From positions 61,783,378 to 61,847,377 of the forward strand of contig NC_030678.2 in assembly GCF_000004195.4 (NCBI RefSeq): DNA of 64,000 nt. Direction: 5' to 3'. Below, piece by piece: positions 50,885 to 61,861 of the stretch. Origin of the DNA: Xenopus tropicalis (lineage: Eukaryota > Chordata > Amphibia > Anura > Pipidae). The notes beneath the pieces are model-generated. The model was not told the DNA's origin. It did no database searches and was given only the letters and a program-made list of their open reading frames with translations. Every line of letters begins with the position of its first letter. Position 1 is the stretch's first letter. The position numbers were made by a program, and so were the translations under genes.

Positions 50885-50941
50885 ATGGACAGAATGCCAC
50901 ACACACAGGGACTTAAAAAAAAAGCAAAAAAAATTTATTAA
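50885..50941. repeat. single arm of the 9193-type palindrome family
   Basis: 'gacagaatgccacacacaca' and 'gggacttaaaaaaaaagc..aaatttatta' match the outer arm of the palindrome at 9193. The match stops where the hAT MITE at 50942 begins, so the MITE is the younger insertion. Confidence 0.65.
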
Positions 50942-51088
50942 TAGTGATGAGCGAATCTGTCCCATTTCGCTTCACCGAAAAATTGACGCGCAGTTTTTTT
51001 TTTTCTTTAAAAGATTCGCGAAACAGCGAAAAATTTTGCGCATCAAAAAAAATTTGCCGCCTGCGAATCCATGCCTGGCGAAACACTA
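50942..51088. mobile_element. hAT-type MITE, TAGTGATG family, right end eroded
   Basis: Begins TAGTGATGAGCGAATCTGTC and keeps 'ctgcgaatccatgcctggcg', then ends AAACACTA at 51088 with most of the right terminal repeat deleted. The flanks TTTATTAA and GTTATTAT agree in six of eight bases. Confidence 0.75.
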
Positions 51089-51096
51089 GTTATTAT

Positions 51097-51772
51097 TTAT
51101 CAATGTACGAATGGGTACGATTATAAAAAAAATTGTATTTTTAGAACTGTGTGTATTTTCTAAGTTTTTTCCGTTCATTTCCGCAACTTTTTCATACTTT
51201 GCAACAATTTGTGCAACAAAATCGTATTGTCGCAACAAAATTTTTGTTATTTATTTAAGCTTTGGTATCGTGACTTTCCTTTGGCCAGGTTGGAGCTGCA
51301 GAGTGCCATTGGGTCCTATGGGAGGCTTCCAAAATCATGCACTGAAGGTTCAAAGTCAGAAAGGGCCTTTTACAATCGTGCAGATACGAAGATTTACTAA
51401 AACTGTAACATTTCTCTTTTTTTTATTTTTAAATTTCGAATAAACAGTCTGAACTGTAAAAGTCTGCACAGGAAAAGAAGTTTTCAACACATTAAAACTG
51501 CCACTTTTCCAAATTGTTGCAAAAAAATTCAGCATCAAAAATAGAAAACCTCTAAAGTTTTGAAGCAAAGAAGGATCCCCCAGGGAAGAGAAGAGACATC
51601 TGCTATTTACGTCTACAACATCTCAGCAAGTTTAAGCTGCCAAATTGTCAGATTTGGATTTTTAGACTTTTTGACGAGTAGTAAATCTCTGAAAAGGCAC
51701 AACTTTTTTCTGTGAACTTTAGTGCTAAAAATCCGAATCAGACAAAAAAACAACGGTTAGTAAATGGCACCC
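51097..51772. other. unclassified, probably repeat-derived
   Basis: Contains blocks such as 'cgcaactttttcatactttg', 'cctatgggaggcttccaaaa' and 'agatttggatttttagactt' that look like decayed Harbinger-type MITE interior, close to the element at 51776. I cannot define ends. Confidence 0.3.
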
Positions 51773-51775
51773 TTA

Positions 51776-52094
51776 GGGGGAGATTTACTAATCCACGAAC
51801 GGTCCGAAAGCATCCGAATGCGTTTTTTCATAATGATCTGTATTTTTGCGACTTTTTCGTCACCGTCGCGACTTTTTTGTATATTTTCCGCAACTTTTTC
51901 GGATTGGTTTTTCCGCCGTTTACAATTGTTCAATACGAAAAAGTCGCAACGGCGACGAAAAAGTCGCGACAAATGCAAAAAAGTTCGACAAATGCGAAAA
52001 CTCACGCCGGCAACGAAAAAGTCACAAAATTTTCGTTTCCAATATGATTTTTTCCTTTTCGGGATTCGGATTCGTGGATTAGTAAATCTCCCCC
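51776..52094. mobile_element. PIF/Harbinger-type MITE
   Basis: Terminal inverted repeats GGGGGAGATTTACTAATCCA and its complement, with the 3-bp duplication TTA at 51773-51775 and 52095-52097. A TWA target is typical of PIF/Harbinger. The 319-bp body is palindromic and made of 'cgcgacttttttg' and 'aaaagtcgcgac' blocks in both orientations. It is non-coding; frames across it are by-products. Confidence 0.9.
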
Positions 52095-52097
52095 TTA

Positions 52098-53329
52098 CAC
52101 TGAAATTGTAATCATTAATGTGACTTCCATCACCACACTAAAGAGTGTGTTGGTGCTGTGGCTTTAATTGAGGTGTTAGACTTTGCTTGAGGCAGGCAGG
52201 TATACAGTCAACTGATACAGTAGTTGTAAGCTTGAGGCAGATGAGTTAGTGATGTCAAATCAGCAGATGAGCTCCTAGACATTACTGAACACAAATTATA
52301 ATAGTAACTTACATCTGTACTTATAAAACTGGCTTTTTGAAGAGCTGAATTGAATTGAAATAGGAACATATCAGTTGGGCAGAATTTGTCTTCTAGAAAG
52401 ATAATTTTATGTGAGGAAAGGTTTAATCACGGGAGAGTTCATAACGTCTGTTCTTACATCTGGAAAGATTTAACTTCGTTATGGCCAGAGGCTCAATGTG
52501 TATAATTAATTACTAGGTAGACCATAACGTTGAGCTCTATGTAATTTTTGACTGACAAGCATTCCCTAGGGCTGTTCTAGAAACACGCAATCTTTCTGTT
52601 AGCCCAGCTTTTTACTAGCCATCCAGCAGGCACCATACACTCCTTCATAAAATATTTATCAGAGGCAGCAAAGAAGTAATGTGTGACAAGAGAAATTATT
52701 CAAGACAAGAGTTGGACAAGAATGTCAGATGGCACTCACGGACTTTTATAGCAAGCAATCTGGCTTTCTTTAAAGATCATACAGTGTGAATACAGTATTG
52801 TACTGTAAAAGTGATTCATTCTTGTAAAGGAAAATAACACTTCAGTAATAACACATCTGAAAATGAACAGCGATTACAGGAACGACTTTATGAATATTTA
52901 AAATTTAACATTTGCTGTGTCTTAAATAATGGTTCTTTTTTACCACCTAAATTTTAATAAGTGTCTGTAAACACAAACAACTGCACCTTATATGAACATA
53001 ATAGGTAAAATAGTTGAATCAGCATTACCTGACCCTCGTTACAAGAGAAGACCAAAGCAACTGGATAGTGCAACTTGGTCATCCTTGTTTGGCCAATTAG
53101 ACTTAGATCCATCAGTGAAATTGTCCCCTGATATGACTCAAGATAACAAACTGGCTTTTCCTAAGAACAAGACGTTACTGTGATTCAAATTTGACAGGCA
53201 TCAGTCATACATACGTTTCCATTATGTATCTATTTAATGACACAACTAAAAAAGTGAATATTTAAGAATAGGAACTAATTTAAGTATAGGAACGGAAAGC
53301 CAAGTCCCAGAGACTCTATTTTAAGTGAA
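52098..53329. other. intron, no recognised feature
   Basis: Unique-looking sequence without recognised genes or repeats. Confidence 0.4.
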
Positions 53330-53870
53330 TAATGCAATTTTTTTTCTTTTTCTTTTTCTTTGTAATAAAACAGTACCTTGTACAGGTATGGGACCCATTA
53401 TCCGTACTGCTCAGGAGCTGGGGTTTTCCGGATAAGGGGTCTTTCTGTAATTTGAATCTCCTACCGTAAGTCTGCTAAAAAAATATTTTAATGTTAATTA
53501 AACCCAATAGAATTTTTTTGACTCCAAAATGGATTAATTATATCTTAGTTGGCACATGTACAAGTTACTGTTTTATTATTACAGAGAAAAAGTAAATAAT
53601 TTTTAAAAATGTAAATTATTTAATTAAAATTGAGTCTATGGGAGATGTCCTTTCTGTAATTCGAAACTTTCTGGAAAACAGGTTTCCGGATAAGGGGTGT
53701 GATACCTGTACTTGAAACACACTAAGCTGCATGAATCCATATTGGTGGCAAAACAATCATATTGGGTGTATTTAATGTAAAAATGATTTTGAACAGATTT
53801 AAGGTATGAGTATGAGATCCAGATTCCTTATCTGGTAAACACCAGGTCATGAGCAGTCTGGGTGAATGAT
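53330..53870. mobile_element. older CAGGTATGGGAC MITE split by a younger copy
   Basis: The left piece (to 53382) ends 'gtaataaaacagtaccttgta'. The right piece (from 53709) resumes 'cttgaaacacactaagc', then 'ggtggcaaaacaatcatatt' and 'gattttgaacagatttaagg'. Joined, these follow the order of the uninterrupted reverse-oriented copy at 43727-44030. The break is exactly the insertion site of the element at 53383-53708. Confidence 0.85.
53383..53708. mobile_element. complete CAGGTATGGGAC MITE, nested in its own family
   Basis: Ends CAGGTATGGGACCCATTATC and GGATAAGGGGTGTGATACCTG, with TA on each side (53381-53382, 53709-53710). The 326-bp body has the second inverted block 'gggttttccggataaggggt' near the left and 'ggtttccggataagg' near the right. 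TA target and length point to a Tc1/mariner-type MITE. It is the reference copy for the fragments listed elsewhere. Confidence 0.9.
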
Positions 53871-55079
53871 CCTGGTCTGGTTTTAAGTGTTTTGCAAATT
53901 ATGAGTGGTAAAATAGCTTTGTAAATCTTTGCAAATGCTAATATCCTAATATCTCTTTATTAAAATTGTGGTCCAGTTTTATTTGGATACTATTTAAGCA
54001 ATAAAATGCATTATATTGACAGGTGTGGAAATAACAGGCTTTCGCCAGTTAAATAATATTGTACCAACAATACAAGTATAACACTGAGACCTACAGCTTT
54101 AACTTCCTGCCAAAAAATGAAGAAAAACAGGTTGCCTTTGTCTCCGTTTATCATCAATGGCCGTATGCTACGACCTGGTGACTTGTTTATAGATTTTTTA
54201 TCGACTTTTATTGTTTTCTGCTTTCCTCATAAAAATGTCACCTTCATTGTGACTTCTATGACGGATGTCCCTATGATTTCAGAGAAATTACTCCTCTGGG
54301 AGATCTAGCAATATTTTAGAACTAATTTACTGTATCCAGCGGCAAAATCGCCTTCCTTTTCACGAACTCCCTGTCAGTAAATAAGCACTTTTACAGAACA
54401 CAACATGAAATATTTACTTTCCCTTGACCAGAAATGCATATATGTATTACACAAGTCTGCAGAGCCTTCCCTTTGATTGCAGCTGCAGTGTAAATGTGAA
54501 GGTGATTTAGGGTATGTTCTATAATTCAAAATTATCAAGCAAGGAATAATAACTTCAGATCACATGCTTTTGGTCTAAATTATTGCTAGCTAGTTGCTAT
54601 ATAGCAAATCTAATTCACAGAATAATGCAGGGTATAATTTGCTTTTCTTAAAGGATGTACCTTGCTACAGACAACGTTTCTAGGATAGAGAAATTAGGAT
54701 ACTTGTTAGCTATTTTAGTCTACCTGTTACTACCTGTCCAAAAGTCTATCTGCCGACCTTTCTGTTATTTTGTATATCAAGAGAAAGTTACCCCCATTTA
54801 CCAACATAGCTGTGAATGTACCCCCTAAAATGTCTAATCACAATAAATGATAAAAGCAAATGGCTCATAGTTATTTCTGTTGGTTACAGTGATGCTGCAA
54901 ATTTGAACAGACTTTTGTAAATGGGGTGCATTCTTGCTTCCCCCTTGTATGTATCTGCCAATACAAAAAAATAATCATCCCTGTCTCGTAAAAATACACC
55001 TTGTCCTATATTAGAATAAATGTTAATATATTTTCTATTTATGTTAGTTTATTCTGGTATAGAACCGTATGTTCTGTTA
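53871..55079. other. intron with possible MITE
   Basis: 'acccccatttaccaacat' (54790-54808) and 'tttgtaaatggggtgc' (54915-54930) are inverted, suggesting a MITE of about 140 bp. Otherwise nothing is recognised. Confidence 0.35.
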
Positions 55080-55219
55080 GGGGCATATATATTATAGTGT
55101 GTAAGCTAACATCACCGGTGATGTTGCCCAAAGCAAGAAAACAAGAGCAAAGGTCTGATTGGTTGTTCTGGCCAACATCACCTGAGATGTTGGCTTACAC
55201 ATTATAATAAATATGCCCC
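55080..55219. mobile_element. palindromic MITE (GGGGCATATWTAT)
   Basis: GGGGCATATATATTATAGTG and its near-complement end (TAATAAATATGCCCC) bracket a 140-bp body. A second inverted pair, 'aacatcaccggtgatgttg' and 'caacatcacctgagatgttg', lies inside. The target duplication is unclear. Confidence 0.7.
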
Positions 55220-55580
55220 AATGTATTGTTCTATTGTACAGTGCTGTGTGTTCAAGTATTATAAATAAAAAAATACATACAGAAACATCAATTAAACCTA
55301 CATAATGGATTTTACAACCTATATATGTGTATTATTTACTGAGCCAGCATTAATCTAAGCTGGGAAAGAATAGCATGTGCAATAGCAGGAAACACTAAGG
55401 GGCAGATTTACTAATGCACGAACGCTCCGAGCGTTCATTCGAACGCTGCAAGCATATTTTCGGCTAATGTTTCGCTGCTTGCGCGACTTTTCCATACGCT
55501 TGCGCGAAAAAATCAAAAAGGTTTTCCCGCTGTTTACAATCATTCGGTTAGAAAATGTTGTGACTTTCGGATCGCCAATA

Positions 55581-58064
55581 CATAGTAACATAGTAACATA
55601 GTAACATAGTAAGTTGGGTTGAAAAAAGACATACGTCCATCAAGTTCAACCATAATGCCTATACCTAACCTGCCTAACTACAAGTTGATCCAGAGGAAGG
55701 CAAAAAACCCCATCTGAAACCTCTCTAATTTGCCTCAGAGGGGAAAAAATTCCTTCCTGACTCCAAGATGGCAATCGGACCAGTCCCTGGATCAACTTGT
55801 ACTAAGAGCTATCTCCCATAACCGTGTATTCCCTCACTTGCTAAGAATCCATCCAGCCCCTTCTTAAAGTTATATAATGTATCAGCCAGTACGACTGATT
55901 CGGGGAGGGAATTCCACAACTTCACAGCTCTCACTGAAAAAATCCTTTCCGAATATTTAAATGGAACCTCCCTTCTTCTAAACGGAGTGGGTGCCCTCGT
56001 GTCCGTTGGAAGGACCTACTGGTAAATAAAACATTAGAGAGGTTATTATATGATCCCCTTATATATTTATACATAGTTATCATGTCACCTCTTAAGCGCC
56101 TCTTCTCCAGTGTAAACAGACCCAACTTGGCCAGTCTTTCTTCATAACTGAGGCTTTCCATACCCTTTACCAGCTTAGTTGCCCTTCTCTGGACCCTCTC
56201 TAACTCAATAATGTCCCGTTTGAGCACTGGAGACCAAAACTGAACAGCATATTCTAGATGGGGCCTTACCAGTGCTCTGTAAAGGGGAAGAATAACCCCC
56301 TACTCCCGTGAATCTATACCCCTTTTAATACAGCTCAAAACCTTGTTTGCCCTTGCAGCTGCTGCCTGGCATTGCTTGCTACAGCCAAGTTTATTATCTA
56401 CAAGGACTCCAAGGTCCTTCTCCATTAGGGATTTGCCTAGTGCAGTCCCATTAAGGGTATACGGGGCTTGCATATTTTTACATCCCAGGTGCATGACCTT
56501 ACATTTATCCACATTAAATCTCATCTGCCACTTAGCTGCCCAAATTGCCAGTTGGTCAAGATCCTGCTGCAGGGATGTCACATCCTGGATAGAATTGACT
56601 GGTCTGCAGAGTTTTGTGTCATCTGCAAACACTGATACATTACTCAAAATACCCTCCCCTAAGTCATTTATGAACAAATTAAACAAAAGTGGACCCAGTA
56701 CAGAACCCTGAGGGACCCCACTGAGAACCTTACTCCAAGTAGAGAATGTGCCATTAACAACCACCCTCTGTACCCGATCCTGTAGCCAGTTTTCTATCCA
56801 TGTGCAAACGACTTCACTAAGACCAATAGACCTTAGCTTAGAAAGCAGTCGTTTGTGGGGAACGGTATCAAATGCTTTGGCAAAATCCAAATAGATTATA
56901 TCTACTGCATCCCCACTGTCCAGCTTCTTACTTACCTCATCATAAAAAGCAATTAAATTGGTCTGACATGACCTGTCCTTCATAAAGCCATGCTGATTAC
57001 TGCTCATAATGGCATTCTCCACTACATAATTTTGTATGTGATCCCTTAACAAGCCTTCAAATAACTTGCCCACCACGGATGTCAAACTTACAGGCTTATA
57101 ATTGCCAGGCTGAGATCTTACTCCCTTTTTAAATATGGGAGTGACATTCGCCTTCTTCCAATCCCTAGGTACCATACCTGATGAGAGCGAGTCTGAGAAT
57201 ATCAGAAACAAGGGCCACTGCAATTCTGCCCCTAGCTCTCTCAGTATCCGAGGGTGTATTCCATCCGGGCCCGGTGCCTTGTTTACATTTATCGTGTGTA
57301 ACCCTTTAAGCACCATATCCTGTGCCAACCACTGTGTAGTTGGAGCTGAGGCAACAGTGAAGCTATTGGGTGGGACTTGGCCCACTGGCTCCTCTACTGT
57401 ATACACAGAAGAAAAGAACTGGTTAAGCACATCTGCCTTTTCTGTATCCGCTGTAACCATATTGTTATTATAACTCATTGGGGCAACACCCTCAACCTGC
57501 ATCTTTTTACTATTAATATACTTAAAAAACTTTTTGGGGTTAGTCTTGGCCTCGGCCGCGATGCGCTCCTCATTTTCTATCTTTGCCTTCCGGATTGCTG
57601 TTTTACAACACTTGTTATAGTGTTTATAATCATTAAACGCATCTACTGTCCCCTCTGACTTATATTTCTTAAAAGCTTTCCTTTTTTTCCCTATTAACTT
57701 CTTTACCTCAGAGTTAAGCCACATAGGGTGATTCTTAACACTTCTACTTTTTCTTATTAATGGAATGAATTGAGAACAGTAATGATTTAATATCATTTTA
57801 AATGACAACCATTTCTGCTCTGTATTTTTATCAGAAAACATAATGCCCCAATCTATGCCCTGAAGCGCTGCCCTTAAGGAGCTAAAATTTGCCTTCCTAA
57901 AATTCAGTGTCTTTGTTGCCCCCGTGTAAATTTGTTTCCTGCACCAAACATCAAATGAAATAACATTATGGTCACTATTACCCAGGGGTTCAACCACTTG
58001 CACATTTGCTATACATTCTGGGTCATTAGAGATCACTAGATCTAGTATAGCATTGTATAGCATA
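55581..58064 (-). mobile_element. 5'-truncated CR1-type LINE, well preserved
   Basis: The 3' end at 55581 has four units of the 8-bp tail CATAGTAA (minus strand TTACTATG), then 'gttgggttgaaaaaagac'. The 5' end at about 58064 truncates the element in the endonuclease domain (SDHNVISFDV remains). The polymerase frame is almost open. A short ATAC at both junctions may be the target duplication. Confidence 0.9.
55780..58063 (-). pseudogene. CR1 endonuclease C-terminus and reverse transcriptase
   Basis: From 58063 a 587-codon open frame reads the end of the endonuclease (PLGNSDHNVISFDVW), a linker, and the reverse transcriptase. Blocks present are NKAPGPDGIHPRILREL, PRDWKKANVTPIFKKG, YLDFAKAFDTVPHKRLLSKL, GVPQGSVLGPLLF and the catalytic FADDTK. 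One TAG at 56300-56302 interrupts it. The same frame continues with LVRPHLEYAVQFWSPVLKRD and LERVQRRATKLVKGM to 55931. A +1 shift near 55930-55940 then gives WNSLPESVVLADTLYNFKKG. One stop plus one frameshift make this the youngest-looking LINE here. The first ATG is not the native start. Confidence 0.92.
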
Positions 58065-58310
58065 CGATATTCTCGTGACTAATACGATTTTTTCATAAGC
58101 ATTATCGTGATATTTGTGATCCCCATTTTGGATTCGAACTCGTGATTTGATAAATCTGCCCCTAAGTGATTTAGATTATACATTATTTATTTAGGTACAA
58201 CATGCTTTGTGTGGACTGGGGTGCCTGACAAAGGCAGACTCAGTAAACATAGAATCAGTTTGTATATTTCTATGGAAAAGTAAAAAAATGTTATCATTAA
58301 AATATTATTT

Positions 58311-58407
58311 CTAGTAGACTTAAAGTATAGAGATCCAAATTACATAAAGACCCCAAATCTGGAAAACCCCAGGTCCCAAGCATTCTAGATAACAGGTCCC
58401 ATACGTG
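58311..58407. mobile_element. CAGGTATGGGAC MITE, one end
   Basis: 'agacttaaagtatagagatc', 'ggaaaaccccaggtcccaag' and the end CAGGTCCCATACGTG, followed by TA (58408-58409). Same orientation as the copy at 43727. Confidence 0.78.
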
Positions 58408-58409
58408 TA

Positions 58410-59026
58410 ATATTTATGAAGAATCAGGGCATCCAGGCTCAGTGAATACAGTGAAGGCTGGCCAAGTTGGGATTGTTTACACTTGTGATGAGATACTAAA
58501 AGGAGCATGACTATGTACTGTATAAACACATATGGGGACAATACAATAAAGTCTCCCATGCTTTATTCACTAGTGGATCCTTACACAGTACACCAGGGAA
58601 AGGAGTTTCTATTTTTTATAGTGACAGCTGTGAAGTTGTAGAATTATTCTGTAGTTTCTGCACAGGCAAACTAATTAGACAGGTTTTATGAAAGTACTGG
58701 ATGCCCTTTTAGAAACTAAGAAAATATGGGGTTATTGAAATTAAAGCAAAATTGCTATTTGTCATTTTGGAGCTAGGAAAGAATTTTTCAGCTATAAAGA
58801 CAAACTGGATATGACTTCATTATTGGGGTTTAGTTTTCTCTGGGTCAGCTAGTTTTTAGTTAGGCAGGTTTCACATGAAAGAAAAGTTGAAAATGATGGC
58901 GGTATGTCTTTGTTCAACCTCATCTACTTTGTAAATCAGCCTTATAAAAATTACACATCTCTATGCAGGAATAACATAACATCATCTATGTTAATAGAGT
59001 ATTATCTATACAGAATGCTTAGAATA
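58410..59026. other. intron, no recognised feature
   Basis: No gene or repeat recognised. Confidence 0.4.
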
Positions 59027-59034
59027 GTGTAGAG

Positions 59035-59303
59035 CAGGGATCCCCAACCTTTTATACCCGTGATCCAAATTTAAATGGAAAAAGTGTTGGGGAGCAACAC
59101 AAGCATGAAAAAGGTTCCTGGGGGTAGCAATAAGAGCTATAATTGTATACTAAATAGCCTATATGTGGACTGGCAACCTACAGGAGGCTCTGTTTGGCAT
59201 CATTTTTTTTTTGTTTGTTTTTTATGCTTTGAGGCCACGGGGAGCAACATCCAAGGGGTTGGGAAGCAACATGTTGCTCACGAGCCCTGGTTGGGCAACA
59301 CTG
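59035..59303. mobile_element. hAT-type MITE (CAGGGATCCCCAACC)
   Basis: Ends CAGGGATCCCCAACCTTTTA and GGTTGGGCAACACTG with a perfect 8-bp duplication GTGTAGAG at 59027-59034 and 59304-59311. The interior 'ggggagcaacacaagcatga' and 'aagcaacatgttgctca' is typical of a widespread hAT MITE. It is 269 bp and non-coding. Confidence 0.92.
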
Positions 59304-59311
59304 GTGTAGAG

Positions 59312-60360
59312 TGTTCCCCAATATAATTTAAGTGCAGTGCATGTATGACCAATAGAGCCTGAAATCTAATTTAAATTCTTTAAAATTAGAGCTTTGGGTA
59401 ATATAGTAAAATGGTCAAAAAGACATTTGTGTCCAGTGATTTAACCACTGAGCCACCCACTTAAACACTCAATCAATTGTGTCTTTATTTATGTATTAAC
59501 TTAGTTGAGAGAGCAAAAGAAAGAGAAAGGTAAAGAGAGGTGAATTTAGAAATTATATAGATTGCCGAAAGGCTTAATTCTTTTGCAGTAAATGCAAGCA
59601 CACAAAACACTTTAATTTTTACATTTATAACGATGACCTGAATGTCATTGACAGAACGTTCTAATCAATTTGCACAGCATTTAACAGTAATGACCTTGTA
59701 AACGAAGGCACAGATTCTACAGAAAGTAAGAAAAAAAACAGTGATATATTTTCTAAATGTAATATCATCTGGGTCTGTTTCTGCATCCCACTGTGATTCA
59801 TGGCAAACTTGCAAAATGTATATTTTCTATATCTATGATTATTAATCATCCAGTCTTTCATTACTAATATAACAATGAGTATTTGTTCTGTACATTTACT
59901 GACGCACAAATCATATCCAGATGAAACACATGTATAGAAATCACTCAGCTTCCCCCCCCATGTGTAAATCTGCATAAAATATATTTATTTGTAATATAGA
60001 ATAAAGAAAATACTGTTAAGGCTGTTTAAAATAATTTACAAAGGAAAATAATATCTGAATATAATGTTTCCATTTATGTCTACATTTAAACATATATCAT
60101 TTTTTACTTACTTAGTTTTCAGTGTTGTTCATTTGGGATTTCTGATTTCTCATACTGAGCACTAGCACCCTACAGAGAGAAAAATTGTTTGATTGCTTAA
60201 AGCAATCGGACACTTTCTGACACAGGTATCAGTTTTTATAAATCTGCCAGTTTGTTAAAAATGTCCCTAATTGTCTCAAAAAATTTCCTGACAATGGGAA
60301 AGTGTTGATAAATGACAAATAAGAGCAAACTGTTTTTAATCCATCTAGTTTCTCAAGCTC
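59312..60360. other. intron, no recognised feature
   Basis: No gene or repeat recognised. Confidence 0.4.
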
Positions 60361-60366
60361 TATATA

Positions 60367-60371
60367 CAGTA

Positions 60372-60430
<59 letters not shown>
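60367..60430. repeat. (TA)n microsatellite
   Basis: About 64 bp of TA repeats with one early GT interruption. Confidence 0.9.
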
Positions 60431-60432
<2 letters not shown>

Positions 60433-60615
60433 ATCCAAATGGTGTCCGCACTCCAAGGCTCAATATTCTGCGGGGTGCTAGCCAAAATTATGTCTGTATA
60501 GAAAATAATTATCTGTGGCCAGCACACCCTTCAATCTTTCATCAAAATTTTTTTTATTGTAGATATATTGTTAAAACCAATGTTTCGGTCCTTATTAGGA
60601 TAAAAAACAATATAC
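60431..60615. repeat. interspersed repeat fragment ('aatgtttcggtcc' type)
   Basis: 'gtgtccgcactccaaggctc' and 'aaccaatgtttcggtcctta' belong to the frog repeat style seen at 9193 (block 'aacgtttcgaggacc'), also next to a (TA)n tract. Only one half is present. Confidence 0.5.
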
Positions 60616-60893
60616 TATATATATAATAAATCAACCCTTTACTGTATCAACTGCTATTAGCCAAAGGTGTTACACACCAAGCCATTAAAGGATTTAGAAC
60701 CTGCGCAGGACAATTTTAAATCGTTATATATCATATTTCAAATATTTTCATAAATTTAACAATATCTGTTTTTTCCTATTACTAAAGCTTCTAAACCACT
60801 TTTGCAAAATGTAGGAGGTTGTACTTTTTTTGATGTTGCAGTAACTTAAAATTGCATTTGGCTATTAGATAAACGAGGAATTAGCCAGGACAG

Positions 60894-61222
60894 CAGATTT
60901 GTTTAATAGCACTTTCCAGGAAAGTGACATAGTCAGCTCTAGCTAGAAAGGGCAGCTTAAAGCCCCACCAAAGGAGTGATTAGATCCAGGAGTATTTCTC
61001 CTATCCGGCAATGTTGCCTCAGTGCAGGGCCATGGATGGAGTAGAGATAGTGACAGGCAGGATAACCCCTGATCCCTACTTACCCAGAGGACTCATCCAC
61101 TAGAGGTTATCAACCTGAAGGAGTAGATATCTACCTGGACTACCTCTAAAGGGGATATTGGCTGAAAGGTGTGTTTCCCTGCCCAGACTCTACCAAGAGG
61201 TGGGATAAACCGGTGCATACCA
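60894..61222. repeat. inverted copy of the 13553-13873 repeat
   Basis: In reverse complement this follows 13553-13873 nearly throughout, for example 'ggagtgattagatccaggag', 'aggataacccctgatcccta' and 'ctcatccactagaggttatc'. The copies are about 47 kb apart in opposite orientation. Confidence 0.88.
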
Positions 61223-61440
61223 TCTCTCCTGACTCTCCTGAGAGTGTATTCTCAATCTACCATCTATACTGCTTGTGTCTGTGAGGGGGGGCACATTTGC
61301 ACAGTTAAAAATCATTTGTCTCTCAAGTTAAAAGAGTTAATTTCTTCATAATAATAATAATATGATCCTGCAAACTGAATAAATAATAATGTTTAAAGTG
61401 ACTGAGAGGGTATGTCATATATCTAGGTAGAAATACAATA

Positions 61441-61861
61441 GTGATCATTTACAACCACAATCGCAGTTGTTTGTAAAAATGTATTCATTAAAGCATCAAA
61501 TTGTGCTCCACTTCTGTGTAGTTGTGCTTAGTGCTGCTCATTCCACCTCATCTCCTATTCTGAATCAAATGCAGTTGCACCTATTGACACAGAGGCAATA
61601 GCTCCAGGTTTTTCTCAAAAACTTGCATACAAAGAACAGGGTGTATGCATAATTCACACACTAAACACTGGCAATGATGCCAACAGGGCTTTGAAAACAT
61701 TAACATTTTACCCAATTGGCCACAATTATGTCAAAGGCAATGCCGCATTGCATCACAACAACATTGGTATCCTGGGAAAAGAGCTACATTACAGGGGAAA
61801 AAAACATGCCAAATGCATTTGAAATTGCATGTTGCTCACTGCACTTGTGATCGTAAAGACC
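61441..61861. mobile_element. possible MITE ('gatcatttacaaccac' ends)
   Basis: The left GTGATCATTTACAACCACAA and the complement of the right 'cacttgtgatcgtaaagacccc' are about 75% alike inverted repeats enclosing some 420 bp. Similar one-sided ends occur at 35600 and 35964. The target duplication is not clear. Confidence 0.45.

Larger units (their letters stand above)
55399..58162. mobile_element. PIF/Harbinger-type MITE interrupted by a CR1 LINE
   Basis: The outer ends GGGGCAGATTTACTAAT (55399) and GATAAATCTGCCCC (to 58162) are inverted repeats flanked by TAA on both sides (55396-55398, 58163-58165). The MITE interior reads to about 55580 and resumes at about 58064 ('acgatattctcgtgac'). The 2.48-kb CR1 between is a later insertion. 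Confidence 0.88.

Noticed and set aside
51712..52111. Several overlapping frames of 78-115 codons
   Set aside because: Shadow frames of the palindromic Harbinger-type MITE.
58320..58559. Minus-strand frame starting MGDFIVLSPYVFIQYIVMLL as a secreted peptide exon
   Set aside because: Its 3' part overlaps a MITE end, and no consensus donor in the right phase was found.
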